Below, in pieces: positions 63,128 to 64,000 of a DNA stretch of 64,000 bases (position 1 is its first letter; the number at the start of each line of letters is the position of its first letter). The notes beneath the pieces were generated by a model. That model had not been told where the DNA came from and made no database searches. It saw only the letters and a list, made by a program, of their open reading frames with translations. A program made the position numbers and the translations under genes. The stretch comes from Mucilaginibacter geliditolerans (GTDB taxonomy: Bacteria > Bacteroidota > Bacteroidia > Sphingobacteriales > Sphingobacteriaceae): the NCBI RefSeq assembly GCF_014200495.1, contig NZ_JACHBY010000003.1, forward strand, positions 434,001-498,000, read 5' to 3'.

Positions 63128-63135
63128 CAAATGTA
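63128..63135 (-). promoter_or_regulatory. GH3 gene promoter -7 box
   Basis: TACATTTG on the minus strand, an exact TAnnTTTG match, ending four bases before the ATG at 63123. A leaderless message is predicted. Confidence 0.45.
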
Positions 63136-63209
63136 GCTAAATTCAGTTTCTGTGACATTATTTTTACCGTATCCATAAAAAAATAAAACCTTAAATAAAC
63201 CTTTGTGTT

Positions 63210-63217
63210 TATTTTTG
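63210..63217 (+). promoter_or_regulatory. Promoter -7 box for the barrel-protein gene
   Basis: TATTTTTG, an exact TAnnTTTG match, ends 30 bases before the ATG at 63248. This spacing supports the later start over the in-frame ATG at 63203, which lies upstream of the box. Confidence 0.5.
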
Positions 63218-63247
63218 CTCTATACGTTTATAAAAACTATTTACATT

Positions 63248-63901
63248 ATGAAAAAAATTCTCTTTATGGCTATTTGCCTGTTCACAGCAGGTTCAGTTAG
63301 CGCCCAGCAATATTACTACGGTCCGCGTCATCCGCATCATCAGCAAAAACGCTCCAATGACGACTTTTATACCGTTAAAGTTGGTATAACAGGCGGCTTA
63401 AACATTGCCAATACAGTTGATGCTTATGATTCATACAACTCTACCGGTACAATAGCAGGCTTTAACGCCGGGCTTTACTTTGATGTGCCCCTTGCTTACC
63501 CTGTATCATTTGAGCCTGAAGTATTATTCTCACAAAAGGGTTTTACAGCGCAGTTAGACGACGGTACTAACTTTACATCGCGCGCCAATTTTATTGATGT
63601 ACCATTACTTGCCAAGTTTCATTTGGTACCAGGATTTAACCTCCTGTTAGGCCCGCAGATATCGTTTTTAACTTCAACAAATAACACTTATCACGACCCA
63701 ACAGGCACCACTACCGATAATTATAACTACAATGGTAATAACACCATAGTTGCAGGTGTTTTTGGCGTAAGTTTTGACATTAACCCAATGGTTGAGATAC
63801 GTGCACGGTATGCTCTTGATTTGACTGCAAATGGCAACAATGATGGCCCTGATTACCGTAACCAGGTTTTCCAGATAGGACTGGGATTCAGGATTAAGTA
63901 A
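63248..63901 (+). CDS. PorT-like outer membrane beta-barrel protein
   Basis: 217 residues from the ATG at 63248 (MKKILFMAICLFTAGSVSAQ, signal peptide with a clear cleavage site). The upstream in-frame ATG at 63203 precedes the promoter box and is rejected. Beta-strands with alternating residues (VGITGGLNIANTV, FEPEVLFSQKGFTA, VPLLAKFHLVPGFNLLLGPQ) and the terminal FQIGLGFRIK match the OMP_b-brl/PorT family. The role is unknown. It is monocistronic with a terminator at the window edge. Confidence 0.85.
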   Translation: MKKILFMAICLFTAGSVSAQQYYYGPRHPHHQQKRSNDDFYTVKVGITGGLNIANTVDAYDSYNSTGTIAGFNAGLYFDVPLAYPVSFEPEVLFSQKGFTAQLDDGTNFTSRANFIDVPLLAKFHLVPGFNLLLGPQISFLTSTNNTYHDPTGTTTDNYNYNGNNTIVAGVFGVSFDINPMVEIRARYALDLTANGNNDGPDYRNQVFQIGLGFRIK

Positions 63902-63963
63902 CAAAGAGATTTGAGAACCGGGAGATCAGATACTCCTGCATACGAGGTTCAAACTAATATTAT

Positions 63964-63999
63964 AATGTGATACCTCATTACAAGGGTATCACATTTTTT
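63964..63999 (+). terminator. Rho-independent terminator
   Basis: An 11-bp stem AATGTGATACC (63964-63974) with GGTATCACATT (63985-63995), then a T-run to the window end. It is 63 bases after the barrel-protein stop. Confidence 0.85.
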
Positions 64000-64000
64000 G

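Noticed and set aside
63203..63247. Upstream in-frame ATG for the barrel protein
   Set aside because: It lies upstream of the promoter box and would add a hydrophobic stretch ahead of the normal signal peptide.
1..64000. CRISPR array or tRNA/rRNA genes
   Set aside because: No regularly spaced direct repeats and no tRNA-like or rRNA-like sequence were recognised; the repeats found are palindromic and dispersed.

Overview
The window looks like chromosomal DNA of a Bacteroidota bacterium of the Sphingobacteriaceae type (Mucilaginibacter/Pedobacter-like). The evidence is promoters of the TAnnTTTG class, type IX secretion genes (porV, gldJ), a nuo operon whose NuoG lacks the large molybdopterin domain, a doubled exbD in the TonB operon, and many short palindromic repeats between genes. 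No rRNA, tRNA, CRISPR array, prophage or insertion sequence was found.

Layout. Positions 1-2822 hold two glycosyltransferases, a hexapeptide acetyltransferase and a methyltransferase, probably the edge of a surface-glycan locus. Positions 3372-8762 hold a large GH18-like/deacetylase/glycosyltransferase fusion, an orphan Cys-rich FeoB-associated mini-protein, an amidotransferase-like protein and an aquaporin. An 0.8-kb repeat array precedes typA. Positions 12618-16913 form a second glycan cluster (GT, methyltransferase, flippase, GT). ispF and porV lie back to back with gldJ. Positions 20457-25341 carry mostly housekeeping genes (biotin carrier, DUF4159, rsmE, CNNM transporter, pyrophosphatase, DedA).

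Positions 25394-39136 are a complete 14-subunit nuo operon on the minus strand. It contains two previously unlisted tandem 59-residue membrane proteins between nuoE and nuoF, and repeats in three of its gaps. Upstream lies an exbB-exbD-exbD-tonB operon that ends in a substrate-binding lipoprotein and a TPR protein (39205-44993). metK has a SAM-II-like riboswitch and is divergent from a lipid kinase gene.

Positions 50200-54634 carry a LytTR regulator and LytS-type kinase divergent from an ABC exporter. Two small membrane-peptide ORFs accompany them, one with a CxxCH motif, and a candidate LytTR operator lies in the shared regulatory region. The right end has a WG-repeat protein, a UvrD/RecB-like helicase-nuclease, a ParE-type toxin-antitoxin pair, a frameshifted YciI-like gene, a NAD(P)-binding protein, a GH3 enzyme and a beta-barrel protein.

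The best candidates for something undescribed are the kinase/regulator/peptide/ABC module, the tandem nuo mini-proteins, the nested inverted-repeat elements and the GH18-NodB-GT2 fusion. All functional assignments rest on motifs read by eye; no database search was run.
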